64,000 nucleotides of DNA from Clostridiales bacterium (GCA_029226975.1 JAQXZB010000075.1:1-64000), one strand, 5' to 3'. Counted from the stretch's first letter, positions 17,625 through 26,249 are shown. Notes: generated from the letters alone by a model not told the origin. Numbers and translations: made by a program.

Positions 17625-18659
17625 TTACTTTATTGTTATTGTCTTGATTACCGGGATATTTACCGGAACATCGCTCATGCCGTTCCATATCGTCTGGGTC
17701 GGAGCCTGGGCAATTTCATCTACAATGTCCATTCCGTTTACCACATGACCGAACGCCGCATACTGATAATCCAGGAAGTTGGAGTCCTTATGTACAATAA
17801 AGAACTGTCCCGATGCGCTGTCATAGTCTGCGGCTCTTGCCATGGATAATGTTCCCGCGTCATGGGGAATGAGGTTGTACCAGTTATTTAGAACAAATTC
17901 GCCCTTAATCGTATCTGCCGGCTTGTTTTCAAAGCTTGTGGTATATCCGCCGCCTTGGATCATGAAATCCTTGATTACTCTGTGGAAGATAAGCCCGTCA
18001 TAATAGCCCTCATTGGCAAGCTTTATAAAGTTTGCAACGGTTATGGGCGCAATGTCGGGATAAAGCTCCAGCTCAATTTTTTTGCCGTTTTCCAACTCTA
18101 TTGTCGCGTCAATGGTTTTAAGAGTGCCGTTTACATATGCTCTGTAAACATCATAGCTTTCGCCAAGCTTTAGAAGATAGGAACGGCAATCCTCCGCTTC
18201 TCCCTCGTTTTTCTCAAACTCGCCCAAATCCATGTCCACGCCTGCTGTCAGCGTTTCCTGTGTCCAGCTTACCTTCGCGCCGAACAACTGTGCAAAGGCT
18301 CTTAAAGGAATCATTGTTCTGTCATTTATTACCATGGGAGGAACGTCCATAACGCAAAAGCCCTGTATCGAGGGGCAAAGCTCAAAGGCGGTGTCCCGGT
18401 CAATCCACATACAGTACAGGCTGTCCTTTCTGTAAATGGCAATTCCCTTTGACTCCTGATCCCATGCCACATCGCAGTTTAAGCTTTCGCATATGGCTCT
18501 TAGAGGCACCATTGTTCTGTCATTTACCACTACCGGCTCGGTGTCCGTTTCGATAAGCTTGCCGTTTACCTTAACGTCAACCGCGCCCGCGGACGCGCAC
18601 ATTGCGAAAAAAACCAGCATTGCCGACATGATAAAGCCGAATATAAATTTCTTTTTCAT
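17625..18659 (-). CDS. Secreted cyclophilin-type peptidyl-prolyl isomerase with N-terminal stalk domain
   Basis: A signal peptide (MKKKFIFGFIMSAMLVFFAMC, about residues 1-25, shown here without its end) is followed by a copper-amine-oxidase-N-like stalk domain (about 28-140; VVVNDRTMVPLRAICESL and MVINDRTMIPLRAFAQLF). The C-terminal half is a cyclophilin with FHRVIKDFMIQGGGYT and SGQFFIVHKDSNFLD. It should catalyse proline isomerisation outside the cell. A TTG at 18677 lies inside the ribosome site; ATG 18659, eight nt after AGGAGG, is preferred (344 aa). It is the last of three consecutive cyclophilin genes after gyrA. The fusion of a stalk module to a cyclophilin is unusual. Confidence 0.9.
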   Translation of the reverse strand: MKKKFIFGFIMSAMLVFFAMCASAGAVDVKVNGKLIETDTEPVVVNDRTMVPLRAICESLNCDVAWDQESKGIAIYRKDSLYCMWIDRDTAFELCPSIQGFCVMDVPPMVINDRTMIPLRAFAQLFGAKVSWTQETLTAGVDMDLGEFEKNEGEAEDCRSYLLKLGESYDVYRAYVNGTLKTIDATIELENGKKIELELYPDIAPITVANFIKLANEGYYDGLIFHRVIKDFMIQGGGYTTSFENKPADTIKGEFVLNNWYNLIPHDAGTLSMARAADYDSASGQFFIVHKDSNFLDYQYAAFGHVVNGMDIVDEIAQAPTQTIWNGMSDVPVNIPVIKTITIK

Positions 18660-18669
18660 ATTAAACCTC

Positions 18670-19146
18670 CTATACAATGCGTATTGTTTTTATAATCTGA
18701 TCCTCCAGAGGTTTGTCCTGCATATCGGTGGGAGTTGAGGCTATGGCATCAACCGCGTCCATGCCCTCCACAACCTTGCCGAATGCCGCATACTGACCGT
18801 CCAAATGCGGTGCGTCTTGGTGCATTATAAAGAACTGGGAGGACGCACTGTTGGGGAACATTGTTCTTGCCATGGACAAAACTCCTCTTGTGTGTCTTAA
18901 GTCATTGTCCACGCCGTTTGAGGAAAACTCGCCCTTAATGGAGTCTGCGTCCTTGTGAGAGCCGTCGGCACTGTAGCCGCCGCCTTGAATCATGAAGCCC
19001 TCTATAACTCTGTGAAAAATGAGTCCGTCAAAAAAGTTCCTGTTTATAAGTCCGACAAAATTCTCAACCGTAATGGGTGCTTTGTCGGGGTACAGCTCCG
19101 CCTTTATAATTGAGCCGTTTTCCATTTCAATTTCTATGTTTACCAT
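18670..19146 (-). CDS. Cyclophilin-type peptidyl-prolyl cis-trans isomerase, cytoplasmic
   Basis: This 158-aa single-domain cyclophilin has no signal peptide, so it probably acts in the cytoplasm. The active-site segments FHRVIEGFMIQGGGYS and SSQFFIMHQDAPHLDG are intact. It starts at ATG 19146 after AAGGAG. Its TAG stop lies in the Shine-Dalgarno region of the next cyclophilin gene, so translation is probably coupled. Sequence blocks are shared with both neighbours (for example SIKGEFSSNGV with the lipoprotein copy), pointing to tandem duplication. Confidence 0.95.
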   Translation of the reverse strand: MVNIEIEMENGSIIKAELYPDKAPITVENFVGLINRNFFDGLIFHRVIEGFMIQGGGYSADGSHKDADSIKGEFSSNGVDNDLRHTRGVLSMARTMFPNSASSQFFIMHQDAPHLDGQYAAFGKVVEGMDAVDAIASTPTDMQDKPLEDQIIKTIRIV

Positions 19147-19156
19147 GTGCTTCTCC

Positions 19157-19810
19157 TTAATCGTTTAATGTTATTGTTTTGATTGCCACTGTTTTTACGG
19201 GTACGTTTTCCATCTGCTTCGAGGATACCGTTGTGGTTTTTACGTTTGCAATCTCGTCAACCACAGCTAAGCTTTCCTCATCGGTAACCTTGCCGAATGC
19301 CGCATACTCACCGTCTAAGAAATTCCCATCCTCATGCATGATAAAAAACTGTGACGATGCGCTGTCCGGTTCGTTTGTTCTTGCCATGGACAGTACGCCC
19401 CTTGTGTGAGGAAGGGGATTTTCCACGCCGTTTGAGGAAAATTCGCCCTTTATGGACTCTGACTCCTTTTGGTTTAAGGCTGCATCAAAGCCGCCGCCCT
19501 GAATCATAAAGCCCGGAATAACCCTGTGGAAAATAAGCCCGTCATAAAAATGCTCCTCCACAAGCTTTATAAAGTTCTCAACCGTAATGGGGGCAAGGTC
19601 GGGATAAATTTCCGCATTGATTTTCTTGCCGTCCTCCATCTCAATGGTTATGTGTCTTTTGTTTTGGGTAAGCTCATCAAGCTTTTGCGTATCCTGCACC
19701 TGCGCCTGGGTAGGAGCGGGTGTGGGTTCGGCTTTCTTTGAAGCCGAGCAGCCTGTCATGAGCATTGTAAACGCCATTAGCGCGGATAAAAATACAGATA
19801 ATTTTTTCAT
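19157..19810 (-). CDS. Cyclophilin-type peptidyl-prolyl isomerase, lipoprotein
   Basis: The N-terminus MKKLSVFLSALMAFTMLMTG is a lipoprotein signal ending in a lipobox-like MTGCS, so the mature protein should be anchored outside the membrane by its lipidated cysteine. A Thr/Pro/Gln-rich linker precedes a full cyclophilin domain (FHRVIPGFMIQGGG, SSQFFIMHEDGNFLDG). Two in-frame ATGs exist. The one at 19816 overlaps the gyrA stop as ATGA, but it is only one base from GTGAGG. The one at 19810 has 7-nt spacing and gives the cleaner signal peptide (217 aa). It is cotranscribed with gyrA. An extracytoplasmic folding role, as for PrsA-type foldases, is inferred. Confidence 0.93.
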   Translation of the reverse strand: MKKLSVFLSALMAFTMLMTGCSASKKAEPTPAPTQAQVQDTQKLDELTQNKRHITIEMEDGKKINAEIYPDLAPITVENFIKLVEEHFYDGLIFHRVIPGFMIQGGGFDAALNQKESESIKGEFSSNGVENPLPHTRGVLSMARTNEPDSASSQFFIMHEDGNFLDGEYAAFGKVTDEESLAVVDEIANVKTTTVSSKQMENVPVKTVAIKTITLND

Positions 19811-19812
19811 AA

Positions 19813-22314
19813 TCATACCTCACTGTTTTTTGGATCTTCGCCGTTTTCCTCCTCGTCATCGTCACGATCCGTCAGCGCAAGGGATACAACGTTTACGCCC
19901 TCACCCAAACGCACGAGCCTTACGCCCTGGGTCTGTCTGCCGTAGGTGCTTATCTCGTCCGCGTGCATACGGATTAGGACGCCCTCGGAGGTTATCATCA
20001 TAATATCGTCATTGTCGCAAACCGCCTTCACGCCGCAGACAGGACCGGTCTTTTCGGTAATGCGGTAGGTAAATATTCCCTTGCCGCTCCTGGACTGAGG
20101 ACGGTATTCCTCAAACTCGGTCTTTTTGCCGTAGCCGTTTTCGGTTACGGTAAGAAGCTTTTTCCCCTCGCTTACCGCACACGCGCCGACAACATAGTCA
20201 CCGTCTGTGAGGGTAATCGCCTTAACGCCCCTTGTGGTGCGCCCGGTAGCGCGGACGTCCGTTTCCTTAAACCTTATCGAAAGACCGTTGTGGGTTACTA
20301 TAACAAGCTCAAGCTCTCCGCTTGTGTAATGAACTTGCACAAGCTCGTCCCCATCTGAAATCTCTATTGCTCTTAAGCCCTTGCTTCTGATTCTCGCGTA
20401 ATCGGAAACATCGGTCTTTTTGATAAGTCCGTTTTTGGTTATAAAGGTCAGATACCCGTAATCGTTTTGAGCCTTTACGGGAATCATGGCGCTTATCTTC
20501 TCGCCCTGCTCTAAAGGCAGCATATTGACTATCGCCGTACCCTTTGCCTGGCGGGTTGCCTCCGGGATTCTGTAGCCCTTTAGGGCGTATACATAGCCGC
20601 GGTTTGTAAAGAACAGAATATTGTGGTGGGTGGAAGCGGAGAACAAATGCTCCACAAAATCCTCCTCCCGGGTGGTAAGCCCGGTTATTCCTCTTCCGCC
20701 TCTGCGCTGGGACTTGTAGGTAACGGTGGGAACGCGCTTTGTATAGCCGTTGTGAGTGATTGTGAAAATACACTCCTCCTCCTCTATCAAGTCCTCATCG
20801 TCAAAGTCCTCATAGGACATTTCAATGGCGGTTCTTCTTGCATCGCCGTACTTGTTCTTTATCTCGGTAAGATCCTCCTTTACAATATCCAAAACTCTCG
20901 GCTCGTTTGCGAGAATTTCCTCCAAATCGGCAATCTTTACAAGCAGCTCCTGATATTCGTTTTCGATTTTTTCTCTCTCCATGCCCGATAAACGTCCTAT
21001 CTGCATCTGCACTATTGCCGTTGCCTGTATATCGTCAAGCTCGAAGCGCGCGCACAGCTTTTCCTTTGCATCGGGTATATTCTGTGAGGAACGCACGATT
21101 TTTATAACCTCGTCCACATAATCGATAACAATCTTGTAGCCCTCAAGAAGATGCGCTCTTTCCTTTGCCTTTTTAAGGTCAAATTCCGTGCGACGTTTTA
21201 TAACATCCTCCTGGTGCGCAATGTAGCAGTCTATCATCTCGCGCAGATTGAGGATTTTGGGCACCTTGTTTACAAGGGCTATTAAAATAACGCCGAAGGT
21301 GTCCTGCATCTGGGTAAGCTTGTATAGGTTATTTAATACCACATTGGCGTTTGCATCGCGCTTTACCTCGATAATAAGGCGTATATCCTCCGAGGACTCG
21401 TCCCTTACCGAAGCAACGCCGTCAAGCTTTCCGTCCCTTGCCAGCTCGCCTATATGCTTTTCAAGCTTTGCCTTGTTCACCTGATAGGGGATTTCGGTAA
21501 CGACAATTCTCTGTCTGCCGTTTTGATCCTCCTCTATTTCGGCTCTTGCTCTTAAAATAATTCTTCCGCGGCCGGTGGTGTAAGCGTTTCTTATGCCGCC
21601 TCTGCCCATGATAACTCCGCCGGTGGGGAAGTCCGGGCCGGGAATATGGTTCATCAGCTCGTCAATGCTTATCATCGGGTCGTCTATAACGGCAATAATA
21701 CCGTCTATGACCTCGGTCATGTTATGGGGCGGAATGTTTGTCGCCATACCTACCGCAATTCCCGCACTGCCGTTTACCAAAAGATTGGGGAAGCGGGAGG
21801 GAAGCACGTCCGGCTCCTTTAGCTTGTCATCAAAGTTCGGTACAAAATCAACGGTTTCCTTTTCGATATCCGAAAGCATCAGTGCGGCAATCTTTGCCAT
21901 TTTCGCCTCGGTATAACGATAAGCCGCCGGCGGGTCACCGTCAACGGAGCCGAAGTTTCCCTTACCCTGAACAAGGGGGTATCGTAAAGAGAAATCCTGG
22001 GCAAGTCTTACCAGTGCGTCATAAACCGATGCGTCGCCGTGAGGGTGGTATTTACCCAGCACGTCACCGACGGTGGTCGCCGATTTTCTGAAATCATTTT
22101 CGTATAAAAGATTAGCCTCGTACATATCATAGAGTATACGTCTGTGAACGGGCTTCATGCCGTCGCGCACATCGGGGAGCGCACGGCTGACAATAACGCT
22201 CATTGCGTAATCGATATAGGATTTGCGCATTTCGTTATTAAGGTCAACATCGACAATCTTCTGATTTTCGATGGCTTCCATGTTAAGCTCTAATTCCTTG
22301 GTTTTTTTCGCCAT
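19813..22314 (-). CDS. gyrA: DNA gyrase subunit A
   Basis: Breakage-reunion subunit of gyrase. The N-terminal domain shows DVRDGMKPVHRRILYDM and the active-site tyrosine in AAYRYTEA (Tyr134). The C-terminal half has the repeated beta-pinwheel blades, including a GyrA-box-like QRRGGRG. The start is set at ATG 22314 (833 aa). The frame is open to 22368, but that stretch holds a TATAAT-like element and the family starts here. The quinolone-determining region reads HPHGDASVYDALVRLAQDF, with Ala95 at the position of E. coli Ser83. It has its own promoter about 100 nt upstream and is followed by three cyclophilin genes. ParC is excluded by the QRRGGRG box. Confidence 0.96.
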   Translation of the reverse strand: MAKKTKELELNMEAIENQKIVDVDLNNEMRKSYIDYAMSVIVSRALPDVRDGMKPVHRRILYDMYEANLLYENDFRKSATTVGDVLGKYHPHGDASVYDALVRLAQDFSLRYPLVQGKGNFGSVDGDPPAAYRYTEAKMAKIAALMLSDIEKETVDFVPNFDDKLKEPDVLPSRFPNLLVNGSAGIAVGMATNIPPHNMTEVIDGIIAVIDDPMISIDELMNHIPGPDFPTGGVIMGRGGIRNAYTTGRGRIILRARAEIEEDQNGRQRIVVTEIPYQVNKAKLEKHIGELARDGKLDGVASVRDESSEDIRLIIEVKRDANANVVLNNLYKLTQMQDTFGVILIALVNKVPKILNLREMIDCYIAHQEDVIKRRTEFDLKKAKERAHLLEGYKIVIDYVDEVIKIVRSSQNIPDAKEKLCARFELDDIQATAIVQMQIGRLSGMEREKIENEYQELLVKIADLEEILANEPRVLDIVKEDLTEIKNKYGDARRTAIEMSYEDFDDEDLIEEEECIFTITHNGYTKRVPTVTYKSQRRGGRGITGLTTREEDFVEHLFSASTHHNILFFTNRGYVYALKGYRIPEATRQAKGTAIVNMLPLEQGEKISAMIPVKAQNDYGYLTFITKNGLIKKTDVSDYARIRSKGLRAIEISDGDELVQVHYTSGELELVIVTHNGLSIRFKETDVRATGRTTRGVKAITLTDGDYVVGACAVSEGKKLLTVTENGYGKKTEFEEYRPQSRSGKGIFTYRITEKTGPVCGVKAVCDNDDIMMITSEGVLIRMHADEISTYGRQTQGVRLVRLGEGVNVVSLALTDRDDDEEENGEDPKNSEV

Positions 22315-22417
22315 AATTACATAGCCTTTCTGCTCACAAAAATTATATGCCACAACAGCGCCGCCCAAAACCGTGAGCGGGCGGGGCGCGCTTTTTTACG
22401 TGTAACGAATTAGTATA

Positions 22418-22446
22418 ATTATATCATATTTTAAGCATAATTTCAA
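22418..22446 (-). promoter_or_regulatory. Promoter of gyrA
   Basis: Minus strand: TTGAAA (22441-22446), 17-nt spacer, TATAAT (22418-22423). The predicted leader is about 97 nt. Confidence 0.8.
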
Positions 22447-22461
22447 GTAAAAAACACCGAT

Positions 22462-23199
22462 TTATCGGCACACAAACACAATTCTTTCACTGTCCGGCCG
22501 CGGCGGCGAGAAGCTTAGCTCATCGTAGGTGCAAATTTGTGAAAATCCTGCCTTTTTTACGATAAAACGCATTTCCTCCTCGGTGTATGCGCGCTGAATA
22601 TGCCGCTCCTCAAACCGCTTGTAGCCGTTTTTTTGGCGTACAAAGAAGGTAAGGAGCATATCGCTTATATGCTTTTGTTTAAGATAGCGGTTCTGCCATG
22701 CGTAAAACACCTTGGGGTCGGAGTGTATAAAGGTGTTTTGACCTATCACATTCTGAAGCTTGTATCGTGTGCTTATGTCAAAAATAAGCAGTCCGCCGGG
22801 GTCTAAGAAGCAGTTTTTTATGCGGCTTAGAGCGCGGATAAGCAGGGCGGGAGAAAGAATATAGTTAAAACCGTCTATCATGCAGATAAACGCGCCCATT
22901 GTCCCGTACAAATCAAGCCTTGTAATGCTTTGGCAAAGATACAGAATATCAAGTCCCTCGGATTTTTCCCGGGCAATGTTTAGCATATCCTGTGAAATAT
23001 CCGCGCCGGTCATGTTATAGCCTCTGCGGGCAAGGGGAACGGTCATGTTTCCTGTACCGCAGGCAAGATCGCATACCAAATCCGGGGAAATATCGTTTAA
23101 GGCAAATATGTTCTCTATGTAGTCCGCCCAGCGTTCGTAATTTATATCACTGTGCATGAGCCGATCGTAAATATAGGCAAAATCATTATAGCAGTTCAT
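22462..23199 (-). CDS. Class I SAM-dependent methyltransferase
   Basis: A Rossmann-fold methyltransferase of 245 aa with motif I DLACGTGNMTVPLARRG (about residues 43-59) and the acidic motif II in GADISQDMLNIA. The substrate cannot be told from the sequence. The family (Methyltransf_25-like) includes small-molecule and RNA enzymes. Its start lies inside the end of yerC with a 14-bp overlap, so the two are an operon with coupled translation. Confidence 0.88.
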   Translation of the reverse strand: MNCYNDFAYIYDRLMHSDINYERWADYIENIFALNDISPDLVCDLACGTGNMTVPLARRGYNMTGADISQDMLNIAREKSEGLDILYLCQSITRLDLYGTMGAFICMIDGFNYILSPALLIRALSRIKNCFLDPGGLLIFDISTRYKLQNVIGQNTFIHSDPKVFYAWQNRYLKQKHISDMLLTFFVRQKNGYKRFEERHIQRAYTEEEMRFIVKKAGFSQICTYDELSFSPPRPDSERIVFVCR

Positions 23200-23482
23200 T
23201 TTTTTTGTCCCTTAATCTGTCAATTATTAAATTATATCCGCCCTCGCCGTAATTTATACAGCGGTTTACGCGGCTTATGGTCGCGGTGGACGCGCCGGTT
23301 TTGGCGGCAATGTCGGTATAGACCGCGCCGGATTTAAGAAGCTTTGCCACTTCAAGCCGCTGCGACATTGACTTTAATTCCGAAACTGTGCATAAATCCT
23401 CAAAAAAGTCATAGCACTCGTCAATGCTTTCAAGCCTTAAAACCGCTTCAAAAAGAGCGTTCATGTTTTCACTTCGTTTCAT
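23186..23482 (-). CDS. yerC: YerC/YecD-family TrpR-like transcriptional regulator
   Basis: A 98-aa helix-turn-helix protein of the TrpR-related YerC/YecD family. LCTVSELKSMSQRLEVAKLL and TDIAAKTGASTATISRVNRC show the family's paired helices and HTH. The regulon and any ligand are unknown. The first ATG (23482) would lie only about 11 nt from the predicted transcription start; a second at 23464 is possible. It is first in an operon with the methyltransferase. Confidence 0.9.
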   Translation of the reverse strand: MKRSENMNALFEAVLRLESIDECYDFFEDLCTVSELKSMSQRLEVAKLLKSGAVYTDIAAKTGASTATISRVNRCINYGEGGYNLIIDRLRDKKNELL

Positions 23483-23499
23483 AAATAATCACCCATTCC

Positions 23500-23528
23500 A
23501 TTATACCATCTCGGCAAAGGAATGTAAA
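23500..23528 (-). promoter_or_regulatory. Promoter of yerC-methyltransferase operon
   Basis: Minus strand: TTTACA (23523-23528), 17-nt spacer, TATAAT (23500-23505). The expected transcript start is near 23493, giving a very short leader. Confidence 0.75.
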
Positions 23529-23605
23529 GGGATTTTTTTGGATATGCCGGGCAATTTTGCGGCATAATATATATGCCTTGAAAATACGGCGCGGAGGGTG
23601 AGAAT

Positions 23606-24289
23606 ATGCTTAATCTTGTTATACGGACGCTGATTTTGTACGGAACGGTTATTTTATCGCTTCGGGTTATGGGTAAGCGGCAGTTGGGCGAGCTTCAGCC
23701 CTCTGAACTGGTGGTGGCGATTATGATTTCCGACCTTGCCTCCGTACCTATGCAGACCATTGATATGCCCATAATATCGGGGATTTTGCCGGTGCTTACG
23801 CTTATTGTGGCGGAGGTCATTCTCTCCTATATAAGCTTAAAAAGCAAAAAAGCCAGAAGCTTCTTTACCGGCAAGCCAAATATTGTTATCTATGACGGAA
23901 AAATCATGGAAAAGGAATTGGAACGGCTTCGGTTTAATGTAAACGATTTAATTTCCGAGCTTCGCTTAAACGGCTGCTTCGATATTTCCGAGGTGGCGGT
24001 GGCGGTGGTGGAAACAAGCGGCAAAATAAGCGTTATAGAAAAGCAGGGAGCGCAGAATGTAACACTGGACGATTTGGACAAAAAGCCCGCAAAGCGCGAT
24101 ACCCTGCCCTGTATGCTCATCTCGGACGGAAGCATAAACCGCGAAGAGCTTCGCCGCAGCGGACACTCCCTTGCATGGCTTAAGGAGGAATTGGAAAAGC
24201 GCCAAATAAACGGGATAAAGGACGTGTTTGTTGCGTCCTTAAACGGCTCCGGCGAGCTGTTTATTCAAAGAAAGGAGGGACGCCGGTGA
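23606..24289 (+). CDS. DUF421 (YetF-type) membrane protein
   Basis: A 227-aa protein with three N-terminal membrane helices (about residues 3-75) containing the conserved LSLRVMGKRQLGELQPSELV. A cytoplasmic DUF421 domain follows with FFTGKPNIVIYDGKI and LRLNGCFDISEVAVAVVETSG. In Bacillus, relatives such as YetF and YrbG take part in spore or envelope functions, but the biochemical role is unclear. The start has GGAGGGTGAG 7 nt upstream. It overlaps the next gene by 4 nt (GTGA). DUF421 and DUF4363 genes commonly travel together in Clostridia. Confidence 0.92.
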   Translation: MLNLVIRTLILYGTVILSLRVMGKRQLGELQPSELVVAIMISDLASVPMQTIDMPIISGILPVLTLIVAEVILSYISLKSKKARSFFTGKPNIVIYDGKIMEKELERLRFNVNDLISELRLNGCFDISEVAVAVVETSGKISVIEKQGAQNVTLDDLDKKPAKRDTLPCMLISDGSINREELRRSGHSLAWLKEELEKRQINGIKDVFVASLNGSGELFIQRKEGRR

Positions 24290-24666
24290 GATCCCTTATC
24301 ATTTCCCTTGTCCTTTCGGCGGCAATTGTCTGGGGCAGCGTGATTTATACGGGCAGGCTTGAGCGGCTGTCGGAGGAAATGCTTGATATAAATTCGAGAA
24401 TAACCGAGTGCGTGGAACGGGGCGATTACGGGGCGGCAAGGGAGGAAATATATTTGCTGTGCGCCTTTATGGACAAAAAGCGCGCCGCAATGGAAGCAAC
24501 GGGAAATCATGAGGAACTGGACGAAATAGAAATGAATATATCCGAGCTTATAACCTACAGCGAGGAGGAAAGCCGCGCCGACGCACTGGCAAAATGCCGG
24601 GTTTTGGATTTTTTGATTTCACATTTGCCGAAAAATTTTAAATTGAAGATTGAAAATATACTCTGA
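24286..24666 (+). CDS. DUF4363 membrane-anchored protein
   Basis: A 126-aa protein starting with GTG that overlaps the stop of the DUF421 gene. One N-terminal hydrophobic helix (SLIISLVLSAAIVWGSVI) anchors a charged, helical extracytoplasmic part. This is the usual DUF4363 layout and the usual partner of DUF421, so the two probably form a membrane complex. No catalytic motif is visible. Function unknown. Confidence 0.82.
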   Translation: MRSLIISLVLSAAIVWGSVIYTGRLERLSEEMLDINSRITECVERGDYGAAREEIYLLCAFMDKKRAAMEATGNHEELDEIEMNISELITYSEEESRADALAKCRVLDFLISHLPKNFKLKIENIL

Positions 24667-24678
24667 CGGTGGTATAAT
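24650..24678 (+). promoter_or_regulatory. Promoter of the FAD dehydrogenase gene
   Basis: TTGAAA (24650-24655), 17-nt spacer, TATAAT (24673-24678). The -35 overlaps the end of the DUF4363 gene. The start codon of the next gene is only nine nt past the -10 element. Confidence 0.75.
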
Positions 24679-24687
24679 ATACCTGTT

Positions 24688-26232
24688 ATGATTAGATTAT
24701 CCAATATTAAAGCGGCGTATGACGAGGATATTATAAAAAAGGTAAAAGCCCTCGTCCCAAACGCCCGAAGAATTAAAATTGCAAAGCGTTCGGTTGACGC
24801 AAGAAAGAAATCGGACGTGTATTATGTATACAGCATAGACGTTGAAGCGCCCGATGAGGGTAAAATATTAAAACGCTTAAAAAACGCCGCGCCGACAGCG
24901 GAAAAACACTATACATTCCCCAAACAGGGGAATATGACAAACAAACCGGTAATTATTGCCGGAGCGGGACCTGCCGGTCTTATGTGCGCACTGCTCCTTT
25001 CCCAAAACGGATATAGGGTAATTTTATTGGAAAGAGGGAAAAAGGTTGATAAGAGAATGGAGGATGTGCGCCGCTTAAAAGAAGAGGGTGTGCTAAATAC
25101 CGAGTCAAATGTCCAGTTCGGCGAGGGCGGCGCGGGAACATTTTCGGACGGCAAGCTTACTACGGGAATAAAGGATATTCGCATTAAGCGGGTTTTGGAG
25201 GAGTTTTACCGCCATGGCGCGCCCGAAGAAATTCTCTATGACGCAAAGCCCCATGTGGGAACGGACAGGCTCTGCACCATGGTAAAAGCCATAAGAGAGG
25301 AGATTATAAAAAACGGCTCCGAGGTCAGGTTTGAGAGCAAAATGAGCGATATTATCATTAAAAACGGCACTGTAGCCGGGGTCGAGGTAAACGGCGAATA
25401 TACCATAGAAACCGACACACTTGTAATTGCCGCCGGTCACAGCGCCCGCGATACCTTTGAAATGCTTTATGGGCGCGGAGTGAATATGGAGCAAAAAAGC
25501 TTTTCTGTAGGCGCAAGAATAGAGCATAAGCGTGAAATGATAGATAAGAGTATGTACGGGGATTTTTATGATAAATTCCCGCCCGCCTCCTATAAGCTTT
25601 GGACGCATTTAAAAAGCGGCAGGGGCGTGTACACCTTTTGTATGTGTCCCGGCGGCGAGGTCATAGCCTCCGCCTCCGAGGAGGGCGGCGTTGTGACAAA
25701 CGGCATGAGCAATTATGCCAGAAACGGTGAAAACTCAAATTCCGCCGTTTTGGTAAATGTGGACCCGCCGGATTTTAAAACGGAGCATGTTTTGGGCGGA
25801 ATGTATCTGCAAAGGGAAATTGAAAGACGAGCCTTTGATGCGGCGGGCGGCGGATACAAGGCTCCGGCTATGCGCCTTGGCGATTTTTTGGGTAAAAATA
25901 CCGATGGAGAGGTGGTTACACCGTCCTATAAGCCCGGCGTGACCTTCTGCGATATAGAAACGGTACTGCCCCAATATATCTGCGATGCCCTGAGGGAGGG
26001 AATAGCCGAGTTCGGCAAAAAAATAAAGGGCTTTGACAGCCCCGGCGCGGTCATGACCTTCCCCGAAACCCGTTCGTCATCTCCCGTTCGGATTTTAAGG
26101 GACGAGAGCGGACAGAGCAATGTAAAGGGTCTTTATCCCTGCGGCGAGGGTGCCGGCTATGCCGGGGGCATAACCTCGGCGGCAGTTGACGGGATAAGGA
26201 CGGCAGAGCTTGTTGCGGAAGTGTTAAAGTAA
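24688..26232 (+). CDS. Uncharacterised FAD-dependent dehydrogenase (COG2509 type)
   Basis: A 514-aa flavoprotein. The N-terminal 80 residues are a small alpha/beta module (MIRLSNIKAAYDEDI onward). An FAD-binding Rossmann motif IIAGAGPAGLMCALLLSQNG (residues 89-108) follows, then the family signature QFGEGGAGTFSDGKL and a C-terminal GLYPCGEGAGYAGGI. Substrate unknown; relatives are called NAD(P)/FAD-dependent oxidoreductases. The start agrees with the family's N-terminus, yet no ribosome site precedes it and the promoter lies directly upstream, so the transcript is probably leaderless or nearly so. Confidence 0.9.
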   Translation: MIRLSNIKAAYDEDIIKKVKALVPNARRIKIAKRSVDARKKSDVYYVYSIDVEAPDEGKILKRLKNAAPTAEKHYTFPKQGNMTNKPVIIAGAGPAGLMCALLLSQNGYRVILLERGKKVDKRMEDVRRLKEEGVLNTESNVQFGEGGAGTFSDGKLTTGIKDIRIKRVLEEFYRHGAPEEILYDAKPHVGTDRLCTMVKAIREEIIKNGSEVRFESKMSDIIIKNGTVAGVEVNGEYTIETDTLVIAAGHSARDTFEMLYGRGVNMEQKSFSVGARIEHKREMIDKSMYGDFYDKFPPASYKLWTHLKSGRGVYTFCMCPGGEVIASASEEGGVVTNGMSNYARNGENSNSAVLVNVDPPDFKTEHVLGGMYLQREIERRAFDAAGGGYKAPAMRLGDFLGKNTDGEVVTPSYKPGVTFCDIETVLPQYICDALREGIAEFGKKIKGFDSPGAVMTFPETRSSSPVRILRDESGQSNVKGLYPCGEGAGYAGGITSAAVDGIRTAELVAEVLK

Positions 26233-26249
26233 AGAGGGGAGAGTTGATT

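Noticed and set aside
22315-22368. N-terminal extension of GyrA
   Set aside because: The extra residues are not in the family, lack a ribosome site, and the DNA holds a TATAAT-like element in the leader.
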